Shown here: positions 1-6,815 of the stretch, in pieces
How positions within the stretch are numbered: position 1 is the first letter of the stretch
Layout of the letters: the number at the start of each line of letters is the position of its first letter
NCBI GenBank assembly: GCA_003133265.1
Contig: PKWQ01000475.1
Coordinates: forward strand, 1-12,090
Direction: 5' to 3'
DNA: 12,090 nt
Source of the DNA: Acetobacteraceae bacterium
GTDB lineage: Bacteria > Pseudomonadota > Alphaproteobacteria > Acetobacterales > Acetobacteraceae
Program-made: the position numbers and the translations under genes
The notes under the pieces: generated by a model
Told to the model about the DNA's origin: nothing
Seen by the model: only the letters and a program-made list of their open reading frames with translations
Databases searched by the model: none

Positions 1-1140
1 CTGACGATCCATGGTGGAACTGGCAGCATCATGCCCTATGAAGCGATCTCCGTTCACGATGCCCGGCTTCGTGAGGTCGGTGTCGAGCCAGACGGCGTGC
101 TGTTCGGATCGACGCAGCTCGCGATACCCGCGATTGCCTTTGGCGATACCGATCCGGCGTCTCTCAACCTTCCAAATCAAGACGATTCCGCGGAATGGCC
201 CGCGAAAGTCATCTATTTGCCAGAGGTGTACCGGTTCCGCATCAAAAATGCCATCGTGCATCCACCGTTCGGCATCATCACCATTGACAGCTTTGTATTG
301 CGGGAAACGCTTGGTCATATTCCGTTTCATCACGAAGGGTATGGGCGGAACGGCGATGAGATCGTTTTGCCAACAACCGGTATCGGCGCCATTCTTGGCG
401 GTGCGGTGCATGTTATGGGCGGCAACTATGACAACTACTACCATCTTATAGCCGATATATTAACGAAGCTTCAGGTCGAACCGCTATCGCCTTACCACTT
501 CACTGGAACGGTCCTCCTGCCGCCTATCGTTACGCCACCACTGCGCGATATCGCGATGCGCCTGGCTCAGGCAGGCAAGCCAGTTTATTCACTAAGCTAC
601 CACTCGGTTCAGGTACAAGCGTTGCGATTCATCGAAAATCTTTCCGCCTGGGGATCAGCTCCCAACCCACATCTGGCGCCATTCTTCCACTCCATCAAAC
701 AGCTTTTCGGCATAGACGAAGTGCCAACGCATAAGATCTATATTACCCGCAAAGATAGCCAGAGCCGTATTCTTCTAAACGAGGATGATGTTATCGCGAC
801 AGTCCAGCGCCACGGCTTCCAGGTGGTTGAGCTGTCCGGCCTGGATCTGGTCGCTCAGATGCGGCTTTTCGCAGGTGCGTCCCATATCATCGCACCCCAC
901 GGCGCAGGTCTGGCCAATCTTGCCTTTTGCGGTCCAGGCACCTCGGTTTGTGAGTTGCATATGGATACGTATCTCAACTGGTGCTTTCGCCGCCTGTGCA
1001 GCATCCTGGAGATAAAATATGGCTGCCTGGTCGGTTCCGTCGACCCTGAATATCACCAGTCGTGGATGCATCACATGCGTTGGTCCCTACCACTCAGCAA
1101 ACTCGAATCTGTCCTGGTCGATCGCGGGTTCGTTCATTGA
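1..1140 (+). CDS. GT61 family glycosyltransferase, 5' end possibly outside window
   Basis: The protein resembles GT61 (DUF563) glycosyltransferases, which add sugars to extracellular or capsular polysaccharides or other glycans; donor and acceptor cannot be read here. The key sign is in the C-terminal half: IYITRKDS at about residues 241-248 (counted from the ATG at 31), followed by the family hallmark PHGAGLANLAF near 289-299. The frame is open from base 1 with no upstream stop, so the real start may lie before the window. The first internal ATG is at 31 and would give 369 residues, a usual length for the family, but no good ribosome-binding site precedes it. Base composition is less GC-rich than in the right part of the window. 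Its stop TGA at 1138-1140 touches a recombinase remnant. Family is fairly sure, substrate unknown. Confidence 0.8.
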   Translation: MTIHGGTGSIMPYEAISVHDARLREVGVEPDGVLFGSTQLAIPAIAFGDTDPASLNLPNQDDSAEWPAKVIYLPEVYRFRIKNAIVHPPFGIITIDSFVLRETLGHIPFHHEGYGRNGDEIVLPTTGIGAILGGAVHVMGGNYDNYYHLIADILTKLQVEPLSPYHFTGTVLLPPIVTPPLRDIAMRLAQAGKPVYSLSYHSVQVQALRFIENLSAWGSAPNPHLAPFFHSIKQLFGIDEVPTHKIYITRKDSQSRILLNEDDVIATVQRHGFQVVELSGLDLVAQMRLFAGASHIIAPHGAGLANLAFCGPGTSVCELHMDTYLNWCFRRLCSILEIKYGCLVGSVDPEYHQSWMHHMRWSLPLSKLESVLVDRGFVH

Positions 1141-1382
1141 TGCAATCAACCCGGAAGCGCGCTGCGTTCTCGGCCAACACCCTATGCCAGACCCTCAACG
1201 CAATCTATCGCCGTGCCGTATTGATGGCGCTACCGCCCATTCAGGCAGGCGTAGCTTCATCACTACCTTGGCGAGCAAGGGTGTTGGCTTCGCTGGCCGG
1301 GCATCGCTCGATAGCGACGACGCAGTGCTATATCGACGTTAACGACGAGATGAAGCGGCAGGCGGTCGAGCTGGTTGGCTGA
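1140..1382 (+). pseudogene. Tyrosine recombinase (phage-type integrase) C-terminal remnant, frameshifted
   Basis: Joining three pieces in two frames rebuilds the end of a tyrosine recombinase. Bases from 1140 give SANTLCQTLNAIYRRA. The next frame, from about 1219, gives DGATAHSGRRSFITTLASKG, which holds the HxxR-like catalytic box (H-S-G-R-R). The first frame, from about 1281, then gives VLASLAGHRSIATTQCYIDV with the second His and the nucleophile Tyr, stopping at 1380-1382. At least two indels separate the pieces; the second looks like a small deletion after the K-G-V codons. The N-terminal and core-binding parts are absent, so it cannot be active. It begins exactly at the stop codon of the upstream glycosyltransferase (TGATG). 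I read it as a scar of an integrated element or of site-specific recombination. Confidence 0.8.
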
Positions 1383-1457
1383 ACATTTCGGTCAGTGGAC
1401 AGCATTTCAGCCGGATGCTTACGATATACCGCGCTTGCTCTTGCGTTCCGCTTAAGG

Positions 1458-1906
1458 CTACGGTTCCCAACGAATGCCAGTCTTTATCACTCGCGCGGGT
1501 GCGCCTGCCAACATTACATTCGCGGGGAACTCGCCTTTGACGACCGATCCCCATCCCACAACGCTATCGTCCCCAATTCTCGATTTATGAAAAATCACGG
1601 CACGGGCTCCAAACCATACCCGGTTCCCAATCGTAATATCGCCAGCCGGGTTCAGCCGTTCATTCGTATCGCGATCGAATATTTTGTGCACATCGCTCGA
1701 CGTGACCGAGCAGTCGGGACCGAATAGGCAGTTATTGCCAATCCGGATTTCCGCTGGCTCGTGTGCGGTGATGTGAGTGACGGCATTAAATCTGCATCAA
1801 CCGGATAGGCACGGATCGTTGGTTGCCATAGATCCGTTTGACCACTTTTCTCCTGACCAGATACGTCAGAATATTGGCGACCCCGGCCACGCCGTATGGC
1901 AGGCGG
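1458..1906 (-). pseudogene. Hexapeptide-repeat (LbH) acyltransferase, truncated and frameshifted
   Basis: The minus-strand frame from 1796 to 1458 encodes a left-handed beta-helix acyltransferase tail. It reads H-I-T-A-H-E-P-A-E-I-R-I-G-N-N, then SSDVHKIFDRDT, then DITIGNRVWFGARAV and SRIGDDSVVGWGSVV, ending with the typical AGAPARVIK. Hexapeptide enzymes of this kind O- or N-acetylate sugars of surface glycans. In this frame an in-frame TGA lies just upstream (1797-1799). A neighbouring frame, from about 1906 down to 1795, carries a plausible continuation (ILTYLVRRKVVKRIYGN) and stops in TAA, which suggests one frameshift. The reading then runs into the IS630-like inverted repeat at 1908, so the gene appears cut there. 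A short product from the GTG at 1691 (77 residues) is possible but would lack most coils. The family is clear; the link to the 1795-1906 part is inference. Confidence 0.7.
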
Positions 1907-1907
1907 C

Positions 1908-1928
1908 CATCTGGGGAATGTCGGCTTA
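1908..1928. repeat. Left inverted repeat of an IS630-like element
   Basis: This 21-bp sequence reads CATCTGGGGAATGTCGGCTTA on the plus strand. It pairs as an inverted repeat with 3206-3226, with 19 of 21 positions matching. It lies about a dozen bases beyond the transposase stop (1940-1942), where an IS end is expected. No TA target duplication is visible at its outer edge, so the exact end is uncertain. Confidence 0.6.
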
Positions 1929-1939
1929 TACCAGCCGTC

Positions 1940-2159
1940 CTAACCACTGACCGATGCCCACTCGCGTGTTCCGATTGACCTTATCCGATCTGGGTCTTCT
2001 ATCAGGAACCTCCCGGCCTTTCGGCAAGCCTCGACGATCGCATCGTAAGTGTCCCAGACGAGGTTGCAGAGCTTGCTGGCGCGCAGATACCCCAGACGTT
2101 TTCCATCGAGTTCAATTCGGGCGCGTAGGGCGGCAGTTTCAGCAGGATCCAGTAGGCTT
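1940..2159 (-). pseudogene. IS630-family transposase C-terminal fragment
   Basis: Read on the minus strand from 2159, the sequence gives HKAYWILLKLPPYAPELN, then S-M-E-N-V-W, the classic IS630 signature holding the last acidic residue of the DDE triad. Directly after this (run of G at 2090-2093) one base is missing. The next frame continues YLRASKLCNLVWDTYDAIVE, then ACRKAGRFL and onward to a TAG at 1940-1942. Family members read through this point without a break, so this is a single-base frameshift. The upstream two thirds of the transposase, including the first two catalytic Asp residues, is absent and replaced by the methyltransferase gene. Not functional. Confidence 0.85.
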
Positions 2160-3191
2160 TGTGAATATTACACCACCAGCGAAAAGCATGTCGTTCAGCG
2201 CCCCAAGTGAAACGCGCTTTTCCCAACGATCGACCAAACCCCACGCCCAATCAGGCAAGGAAGTTTTATCACGCCCGAAGGCGTCACGAAGGAATTGCGT
2301 GAGCATTCCCGTGACTGGAGACGAGGATTCATACAGAGGGTATATTTTCAGCGACGCCCCGAGCTGATCGGCCATCTCCTTGAAATACTGGCGTGTGAAA
2401 GTCCACTTGTCGTCTATGTGGGCGAACTTCTCCACCGGCTTGGGGCCACAAGTCAGATAGTTCGAATTCATGCGCTCCAGAAACTCTTGCGCGTCTTTGT
2501 CGAGGCCAGGAAGTCTGTTCGAGGTCTCTATGATAAGGTCGATCAGCGCGCTCAGCACAGCATGCCCATTTTCGAATGGCTCGAAAAATACCAGCGAGCC
2601 ACCCGGCTTGACGCTCTGGAACAAATTGGAGACCAGAATCTGCGGCTCGAACAGATGGTGCAGAATGGCGGCGCCTATGACCATGTCGAACTTTTCCTTC
2701 TTGAACCAGGGTCGGTTCAAATCGAGGACGGCGGAAAAAACGGATTCGCCCTTTGGATGATTGGCCAAATTGGATTTAAGGATGCGCAACAACACGGGGC
2801 TGATGTCCGACGCAATGACGGTGGGGCGCTGCAGGAGATTGAGAGACGCAATCACGGAAAGTCCGGGACCGGAGCCAACGTCGAGAATAAGGGGATCGGG
2901 GCGAAGCGCTTCAATATGCTTGAAGGCATTTTGCAAGAGCCACTCCGTGTGACCAGTATCACATCCCTGATAGTAGTGGTTCGCATCGCTGAAAAACTGC
3001 TCTGTAACCCCAGGAGGGACCTTCCCCACTTCGCCTTCAGGGGTAAAAATTCCAGTAAAAGAAGGGTCGATTGCTTCTCCGAGGTCTACCAAATTACAAT
3101 CCATAAGCGACGCGAGCCATTCCCTTCTTTCAAATACAGAAAACTTTCCTTCCTTAGTCGCAAGGTCCGTTACTTGGGCGTTTGAGACCAT
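2139..3191 (-). CDS. Class I SAM-dependent methyltransferase
   Basis: This 350-residue protein has a Rossmann-fold methyltransferase core. The SAM-binding motif I, ILDVGSGPGLS, is at residues 102-112, an acidic end of strand 2 (ASDIS) near 127-131, AAILHHL at 174-180, and the post-motif loop VKPGGSLVFFEP at 194-205. About 95 N-terminal residues precede the core and about 140 follow it. The ATG at 3191 is supported by AAGGAGG (minus strand, 3207-3201) at 9-base spacing. The substrate is unknown. Its position between a GT8-like enzyme and broken glycan genes suggests a sugar or glycan methylase, but this is inference. The last six or so codons and the stop lie in DNA that also encodes the IS630 transposase in another frame, so the end was probably supplied by the IS. 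G+C is lower than in the core genes. Confidence 0.85.
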   Translation of the reverse strand: MVSNAQVTDLATKEGKFSVFERREWLASLMDCNLVDLGEAIDPSFTGIFTPEGEVGKVPPGVTEQFFSDANHYYQGCDTGHTEWLLQNAFKHIEALRPDPLILDVGSGPGLSVIASLNLLQRPTVIASDISPVLLRILKSNLANHPKGESVFSAVLDLNRPWFKKEKFDMVIGAAILHHLFEPQILVSNLFQSVKPGGSLVFFEPFENGHAVLSALIDLIIETSNRLPGLDKDAQEFLERMNSNYLTCGPKPVEKFAHIDDKWTFTRQYFKEMADQLGASLKIYPLYESSSPVTGMLTQFLRDAFGRDKTSLPDWAWGLVDRWEKRVSLGALNDMLFAGGVIFTKPTGSC

Positions 3192-3193
3192 GT

Positions 3194-3211
3194 CCTTAGC
3201 CCTCCTTAGCC
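3194..3211. repeat. Tandem CCTTAGCC repeat over the methyltransferase Shine-Dalgarno
   Basis: CCTTAGCC occurs at 3194-3201 and again at 3204-3211, a 10-bp period. On the minus strand both copies give GGCTAAGG. The SD AAGGAGG (3207-3201) spans the junction between the copies. The second copy overlaps the inner edge of the right inverted repeat. Confidence 0.6.
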
Positions 3212-3226
3212 GGCATTCCCCAGATG
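3206..3226. repeat. Right inverted repeat of an IS630-like element
   Basis: TTAGCCGGCATTCCCCAGATG is the reverse complement of 1908-1928 except at two positions. It lies immediately upstream of the ribosome-binding site of the methyltransferase, so any promoter of that gene is probably in or beyond this repeat. Confidence 0.6.
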
Positions 3227-3332
3227 AACGGCCAAGTGGTCATCCAAGTGTAGGCTAACCGGAGATTTCGCCGTTCTGCAACGCACCCAAACCTACGTTG
3301 GCCTGCAAATGGGTCTATCTGTGACCGTCTGG

Positions 3333-4184
3333 CTAGGATACTTCCGTACCCAGAAACTCGTCGAACTCCGCCATATACTTAGCATACCCTTCTGGGTTTC
3401 TGTGGAATATCTCGCCATACTCGGGGGGGTAAATATCCACCTCACCTCCGAACATTCGCCTGACCATACCGGGTTTTGGGCCGTGGAAGTGCACGATCGC
3501 CGCATCGGCGTTGAAACCCCAGTACGGTTTCCAGTTCCACAGATTCGGAAGTCTGGTCCAAGTATCGCGATACGCGACGTTGAATGTAGCCTGGTCATCA
3601 TACGGCGGCATCGAATCAAGACGGTCTTTCACAACCTGCATCAACATAGCGCGAGAATCGCGCAAAGCGGGTATGTTCATGATCATGACACCGCTGTTGA
3701 AATAGCTGAAGTCATCCTGGCGATGCTCGGGCGAGCAAGCCAGGAATGGCGGTCTCGCTCGCGAAAAATCGATGTCTCGACGGAACATGATGTCAATATC
3801 GGTGTAAAGTACGACCTCTTCCTCTGTTTCCAGGATCGGGATGTCACTGCGAAGCCAATGGCCACTAAACACATCCACCTTGGGTCCGAAATGCTGTCGT
3901 ACTATGTCAAAAAATTCCGCTCTGTGTCGGATGAGAGAGACGCCGGATTTCTCCAGCCAGTTCAGGCGAGATGCAACTTCTGATAAATCTTCGTGATCGT
4001 CGATGAGACAGTAGGGACGCAGCGTTGTCTTAGATTTTGCAGACTTCACAGCGACTTCTATCTGGTCAAACGCGTGTCGAAGCCCGTTCAGATTTGCGGC
4101 GAAATACCATTTCTGGATAGGCCGTGCGCCGGTATCGTCAGTGGCCGGTCCGGTTTGGGGCGTTGCGTTCATCTCGTCGTCCAT
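3333..4184 (-). CDS. GT8-like glycosyltransferase
   Basis: The 283-residue protein looks like a GT-A fold, family 8-like, retaining glycosyltransferase. It has a metal-binding DxD in YTDIDIMF (Asp129 and Asp131), YFNSGVMIMN at 161-170, DQATFN at 197-202 and the C-terminal HFHGPKP at 232-238, all in the order usual for GT8. No signal peptide or membrane segment is seen, so it should be cytoplasmic or peripheral, transferring a sugar from a nucleotide sugar to a glycan. The ATG at 4184 is taken as start; an ATG four codons later (4172) is equally possible because neither has a strong SD. It is followed 141 bases later by the methyltransferase on the same strand. Between them (3192-3332) I see only the repeats and no clear terminator. 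Composition is clearly less GC-rich than in pdxY next door. Confidence 0.8.
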   Translation of the reverse strand: MDDEMNATPQTGPATDDTGARPIQKWYFAANLNGLRHAFDQIEVAVKSAKSKTTLRPYCLIDDHEDLSEVASRLNWLEKSGVSLIRHRAEFFDIVRQHFGPKVDVFSGHWLRSDIPILETEEEVVLYTDIDIMFRRDIDFSRARPPFLACSPEHRQDDFSYFNSGVMIMNIPALRDSRAMLMQVVKDRLDSMPPYDDQATFNVAYRDTWTRLPNLWNWKPYWGFNADAAIVHFHGPKPGMVRRMFGGEVDIYPPEYGEIFHRNPEGYAKYMAEFDEFLGTEVS

Positions 4185-4222
4185 ACGTTCTAGAAGCCTA
4201 CAATCAGAAAGCGCTCCCCAAA

Positions 4223-4252
4223 CTTATAGCGCCGGGTCAGCTATCTAGGCAA
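4223..4252 (-). promoter_or_regulatory. Possible sigma-70-type promoter for the GT8-like gene
   Basis: On the minus strand, TTGCCT (4252-4247) and TATAAG (4228-4223) are separated by 18 bases, about 40 bases upstream of the ATG at 4184. The -10 box matches the consensus at 5 of 6 positions, the -35 at 4 of 6. The gap 4185-4387 holds nothing else convincing. Confidence 0.4.
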
Positions 4253-4387
4253 CACAGTCCCAATACAAGATGAAAATCGACGGCCCGCCGGTCTACGCTG
4301 CTGAATTTCCGAAACTCTTTAATTCCGTAACGGCGCGAACAACCGCTGCGGGGTGCCAAGAGGGCATCAAGCGCCTGATTTCACCCC

Positions 4388-5248
4388 CTAACAGCGCCAA
4401 CTAACCAGCCTCACCGACGGAGCAACGAATTCCTCCTGCGCGGCGACGGTCAGGATCTCGCGCGATCCCGCCTCGGCGGTGCGGCGCAGCAGCCCGTGCA
4501 CCGAGGAACCGGCGGCCTCCAGCGCCGCCGCGGCGCTGCCGCCGCGCAGCCGGTGGAACAGGAACAAAGCAGCGATGGCGTCGCCGGCGCCACTGACCGA
4601 GATCGGCAGACGCGGGGTCCGCAGCAGGTGGAACGCCCCGCCCTCGGCGGCCAGCAGATCGACGCAGTCGGCGGGGGTTTCCTCGGTGTCCAGGCTGGTC
4701 AGCAGCACCGCGCGCGGGCCGGGCGCGTGCATCGTGGCTTGCAGCTTCGTCACCGCCGTCTTGGCCTGCTCCAGCGTCGCGCAGGCGATGCCGGTGAGCC
4801 GCTCCAGCTCGAAGCGGTTGGGCGTGGCGATGTCGGCCTGCGGCAGCGCGCGGGCGCGAAGCATGTCCTCGATCCCGGCGCGGACATAGACGCCGGTGTC
4901 GTCGTCGCCGATCACCGGGTCGCAGCAATACAGCATGGCGGGATTGGCCGCGCGCACCCGCGCCACCGCGTTCAGCACCGCCTCGCCGATGCCGGCATCG
5001 CCCATATAGCCGGACAGCACCGCGTCGCAGCGCTCCAGCGCCCCGCGCCGGTCGATGCCGTCGACCAGCGCGCGCACGTTCTCGCCGGAAAAGACCTGCC
5101 CGGCCCAGTCGCCATAGCCGGTGTGGTTGGAAAACTGCACCGTGTTGATCGCCCATACCTCAGCGCCGAGCCGCTGCAACGGGAACACCGCGCTGGCGTT
5201 GCCGACATGGCCATAGGTGACCCAGGACTGGATGGAGAGGATGTTCAT
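4388..5248 (-). CDS. pdxY: Pyridoxal kinase PdxY
   Basis: This cytoplasmic ribokinase-superfamily enzyme phosphorylates pyridoxal to pyridoxal 5'-phosphate in vitamin B6 salvage. The protein is 286 residues, the usual PdxY length. It starts MNILSIQSWVTYGHVGN, the family N-terminal substrate-binding segment. It has DPVIGDDDTGVYV near 110-122, ATPNRFELERLTG near 141-153, and the ribokinase anion-hole and catalytic motif SGAGDAIAALF near 219-229, with Asp about 223 as base. The frame stays open far upstream but those residues are low-complexity shadow of the opposite-strand gene. The ATG at 5248 matches the family start, although its SD is weak. It is divergent from the ene-reductase gene with a 141-base gap. 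Very high G+C contrasts with the GT8-like gene beyond its 3' end. Confidence 0.95.
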   Translation of the reverse strand: MNILSIQSWVTYGHVGNASAVFPLQRLGAEVWAINTVQFSNHTGYGDWAGQVFSGENVRALVDGIDRRGALERCDAVLSGYMGDAGIGEAVLNAVARVRAANPAMLYCCDPVIGDDDTGVYVRAGIEDMLRARALPQADIATPNRFELERLTGIACATLEQAKTAVTKLQATMHAPGPRAVLLTSLDTEETPADCVDLLAAEGGAFHLLRTPRLPISVSGAGDAIAALFLFHRLRGGSAAAALEAAGSSVHGLLRRTAEAGSREILTVAAQEEFVAPSVRLVSWRC

Positions 5249-5323
5249 GGTCGTGGCGGGGCTCGTGCTTTGCGGCAGCGGCGACGCTAGATGCGGCGTG
5301 ATTTCCCGGCAATAGCGCCGGTC

Positions 5324-5352
5324 TTGCCAGCCCCGCCGGTTGGCTCTATCGG
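5324..5352 (+). promoter_or_regulatory. Possible promoter for the ene-reductase gene
   Basis: TTGCCA at 5324-5329 and TATCGG at 5347-5352 have 17-base spacing in the pdxY / ene-reductase divergent gap. The -35 is good and the -10 poor (3 of 6), so this is tentative. Confidence 0.25.
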
Positions 5353-5389
5353 CTGGTGACAACACAACAATCTCCGGGAAGTCCGACCG

Positions 5390-6472
5390 ATGGCCGCCAA
5401 TCCGCTGCTTTTCCAGCCTATCAGCTTCCGCTCCGTCACCGCGCGCAACCGCATCGCGGTGTCGCCGATGTGCCAGTACAGCGCCGAGGACGGCCTGGGC
5501 GGCGACTGGCATGTGCAGCATCTCGGCGCCCGCGCCATGGGCGGCGCCGGCATCGTCTGCGTGGAGGCAACCGCCGTGGAGGCGATCGGCCGCATCACCC
5601 CCGGCTGCCTCGGCGCCTACGCCCCGAAGCATCTGCCGCTGCTGAAGCGCCTGGCCGAGATCATCGCCTACGGCGGCGCGGTGCCGGCAATCCAGATCGG
5701 CCATGCCGGTCGCAAGGCCAGCAGCAATCTACCCTGGAAAGGCGGCGCGCCAATCAGCCCGGCGGATGGCGGCTGGGTTCCGGTGGGGCCGAGCCCGATC
5801 CCCTTCACCGCGGGTGCCGTCGATCCCACGCCGCTGACGCCCGCCGACATCGCCGCCCTGGCCGGCAAATTCGCCGCCTCGGCCAAGATGGCGCTGGAGG
5901 CCGGGTTCAAGATCGTCGAGATCCACGGCGCGCACGGCTACCTGCTGCATTCCTTCCTCTCGCCGATCAGCAACCGCCGCAACGACCAGTATGGCGGCGA
6001 CCTGCGCGGCCGCGCGCGGTTCCTGATGGAGACGATCGACGCGGTGCGCGCGGTGTGGCCGGCCGAGCTGCCGCTGTTCGTGCGTCTGTCCTGTGTCGAC
6101 TACCTGGAAGGCGGCCTGACCATCGAGGACACGGTCGAGATCGGCCGCATGCTGAAGGCGCGCGGCGATGTCGACCTGATCGACTGCTCCTCGGGCGGCG
6201 TGGCGGCGGAGGCGAAGGTTCCCTCGCTGCATCCGGGCTATCAGGTGCCGTTCGCCGATGCGATCAGGCACGGCGCCGGCATCCCCACCGGGGCGGTCGG
6301 GCTGATCACCCAGCCGACGCACGCCGAGGAAATCCTCGGCAACAAGCGGGCCGACATGATCTTCCTCGCCCGCGTATTGCTGGCCGATCCGGCCTGGCCA
6401 ATTCGCGCAGCACTCGCGCTCGGCGCCACGCCGCCGCTACCGAACCAGTATCTGCGCGCCTCGTTCGGCTGA
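5390..6472 (+). CDS. Old Yellow Enzyme family FMN oxidoreductase, YqjM type (ene-reductase)
   Basis: This is a soluble FMN-dependent NAD(P)H oxidoreductase of the YqjM / xenobiotic reductase class, which reduces activated C=C bonds of enals, enones or nitro compounds. The natural substrate is unknown. It is 360 residues long and spans the whole TIM barrel. The YqjM-type N-terminus VSPMCQYSAEDG is at 24-35, with Cys28 and Tyr30 as the redox-modulating pair of this subclass. IQIGHAGRKAS is at 101-111, and the substrate-binding His pair is in IHGAHGYLLHSFLSP at 178-192, followed by SNRRNDQYGG. ADMIFLARVLLADP near 321-334 carries the FMN phosphate-binding Arg. The ATG at 5390 has only a loose purine-rich GGGAAG upstream. 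Divergent with pdxY; rpmE follows with its own promoter. Confidence 0.93.
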   Translation: MAANPLLFQPISFRSVTARNRIAVSPMCQYSAEDGLGGDWHVQHLGARAMGGAGIVCVEATAVEAIGRITPGCLGAYAPKHLPLLKRLAEIIAYGGAVPAIQIGHAGRKASSNLPWKGGAPISPADGGWVPVGPSPIPFTAGAVDPTPLTPADIAALAGKFAASAKMALEAGFKIVEIHGAHGYLLHSFLSPISNRRNDQYGGDLRGRARFLMETIDAVRAVWPAELPLFVRLSCVDYLEGGLTIEDTVEIGRMLKARGDVDLIDCSSGGVAAEAKVPSLHPGYQVPFADAIRHGAGIPTGAVGLITQPTHAEEILGNKRADMIFLARVLLADPAWPIRAALALGATPPLPNQYLRASFG

Positions 6473-6485
6473 CGCGGCAAACCCC

Positions 6486-6514
6486 TTGAGATGATGGCCG
6501 AGGGGCGCTATACG
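6486..6514 (+). promoter_or_regulatory. Sigma-70-type promoter of rpmE
   Basis: TTGAGA (6486-6491) and TATACG (6509-6514) are spaced by exactly 17 bases, 53 bases upstream of the rpmE ATG. The -10 box lies in the loop of a perfect 6-bp dyad, GGGGCG (6502-6507) / CGCCCC (6516-6521). The dyad may alternatively end transcription of the ene-reductase gene, though no T-tract follows. Confidence 0.55.
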
Positions 6515-6566
6515 CCGCCCCTTGCGCCGCCGGTCGGGATCGGCCGCGCCATCAGGAGCTGGAACC

Positions 6567-6791
6567 ATGAAGCCGGGCATTCACCCCGAATACCACGAGA
6601 TCAACATCATCATGACCGACGGGACCGCGTTCAAGACCCGGTCCTGCATGGGCAAGGCGGGCGACACGCTGCGGCTGGACATCGATCCGAAGTCGCATCC
6701 GGCCTGGACCGGCGTGCAGCGCATGATGGACACCGGCGGGCAGGTGGCGAAGTTCAACAAGAAGTTCGCCGGGCTCGGCATCAAGGGCTGA
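6567..6791 (+). CDS. rpmE: 50S ribosomal protein L31
   Basis: This is a 74-residue large-subunit ribosomal protein that bridges towards the small subunit. It starts MKPGIHPEYHEI, followed by MTDGT and the conserved block LRLDIDPKSHPAWTG near residues 35-49, then VAKFNKKF. It has a single Cys and no CxxC pairs, so it is the zinc-independent (C-minus) form usual in alphaproteobacteria. The ATG at 6567 is chosen over the upstream ATG at 6522 because it matches the family start and has an SD AGGAG (6554-6558) at 8-base spacing. It has its own promoter and precedes the heat-shock gene. Confidence 0.95.
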   Translation: MKPGIHPEYHEINIIMTDGTAFKTRSCMGKAGDTLRLDIDPKSHPAWTGVQRMMDTGGQVAKFNKKFAGLGIKG

Positions 6792-6815
6792 GCCTCCGCT
6801 TCCAAGCTGGTCTGA

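Larger units (their letters stand above)
1908..3226. mobile_element. IS630-end-bounded segment carrying a methyltransferase gene
   Basis: The segment is bounded by an imperfect 21-bp inverted repeat. Inside, at the left, is the frameshifted C-terminal end of an IS630-type transposase. From about 2160 rightward, the place of the rest of the transposase is taken by a methyltransferase gene. The total of about 1.3 kb is near the size of an intact IS630 element plus a little. I infer either an IS630 derivative with a passenger gene or the result of insertion and deletion between IS copies. It has no functional transposase of its own, so movement would need help in trans. Confidence 0.5.

Noticed and set aside
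1019..1342. Plus-strand 107-codon frame as an intact gene
   Set aside because: It only holds one piece of the recombinase and runs out of the glycosyltransferase in another frame.
2295..3185. Plus-strand 296-codon open frame
   Set aside because: Antisense shadow of the methyltransferase; no family resemblance and atypical composition.
3196..3243. Minus-strand 15-codon frame (starting MTTWPFIWG) ending 4 bases before the methyltransferase ATG, leader-peptide-like
   Set aside because: It is made mostly of the inverted repeat and has no SD of its own; no support for translation.
4270..4404. Plus-strand open frame of 44 codons starting with MKIDGPPVYAAEF
   Set aside because: No SD, no recognised family, and it runs over the pdxY 3' end; chance frame is likelier.
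4388..5704. Longer start for pdxY reaching 5704
   Set aside because: The extra residues do not match PdxY and overlap the divergent ene-reductase.
5356..6489. Plus-strand 377-codon frame, very Arg-rich
   Set aside because: Out-of-frame shadow of the ene-reductase in GC-rich DNA.
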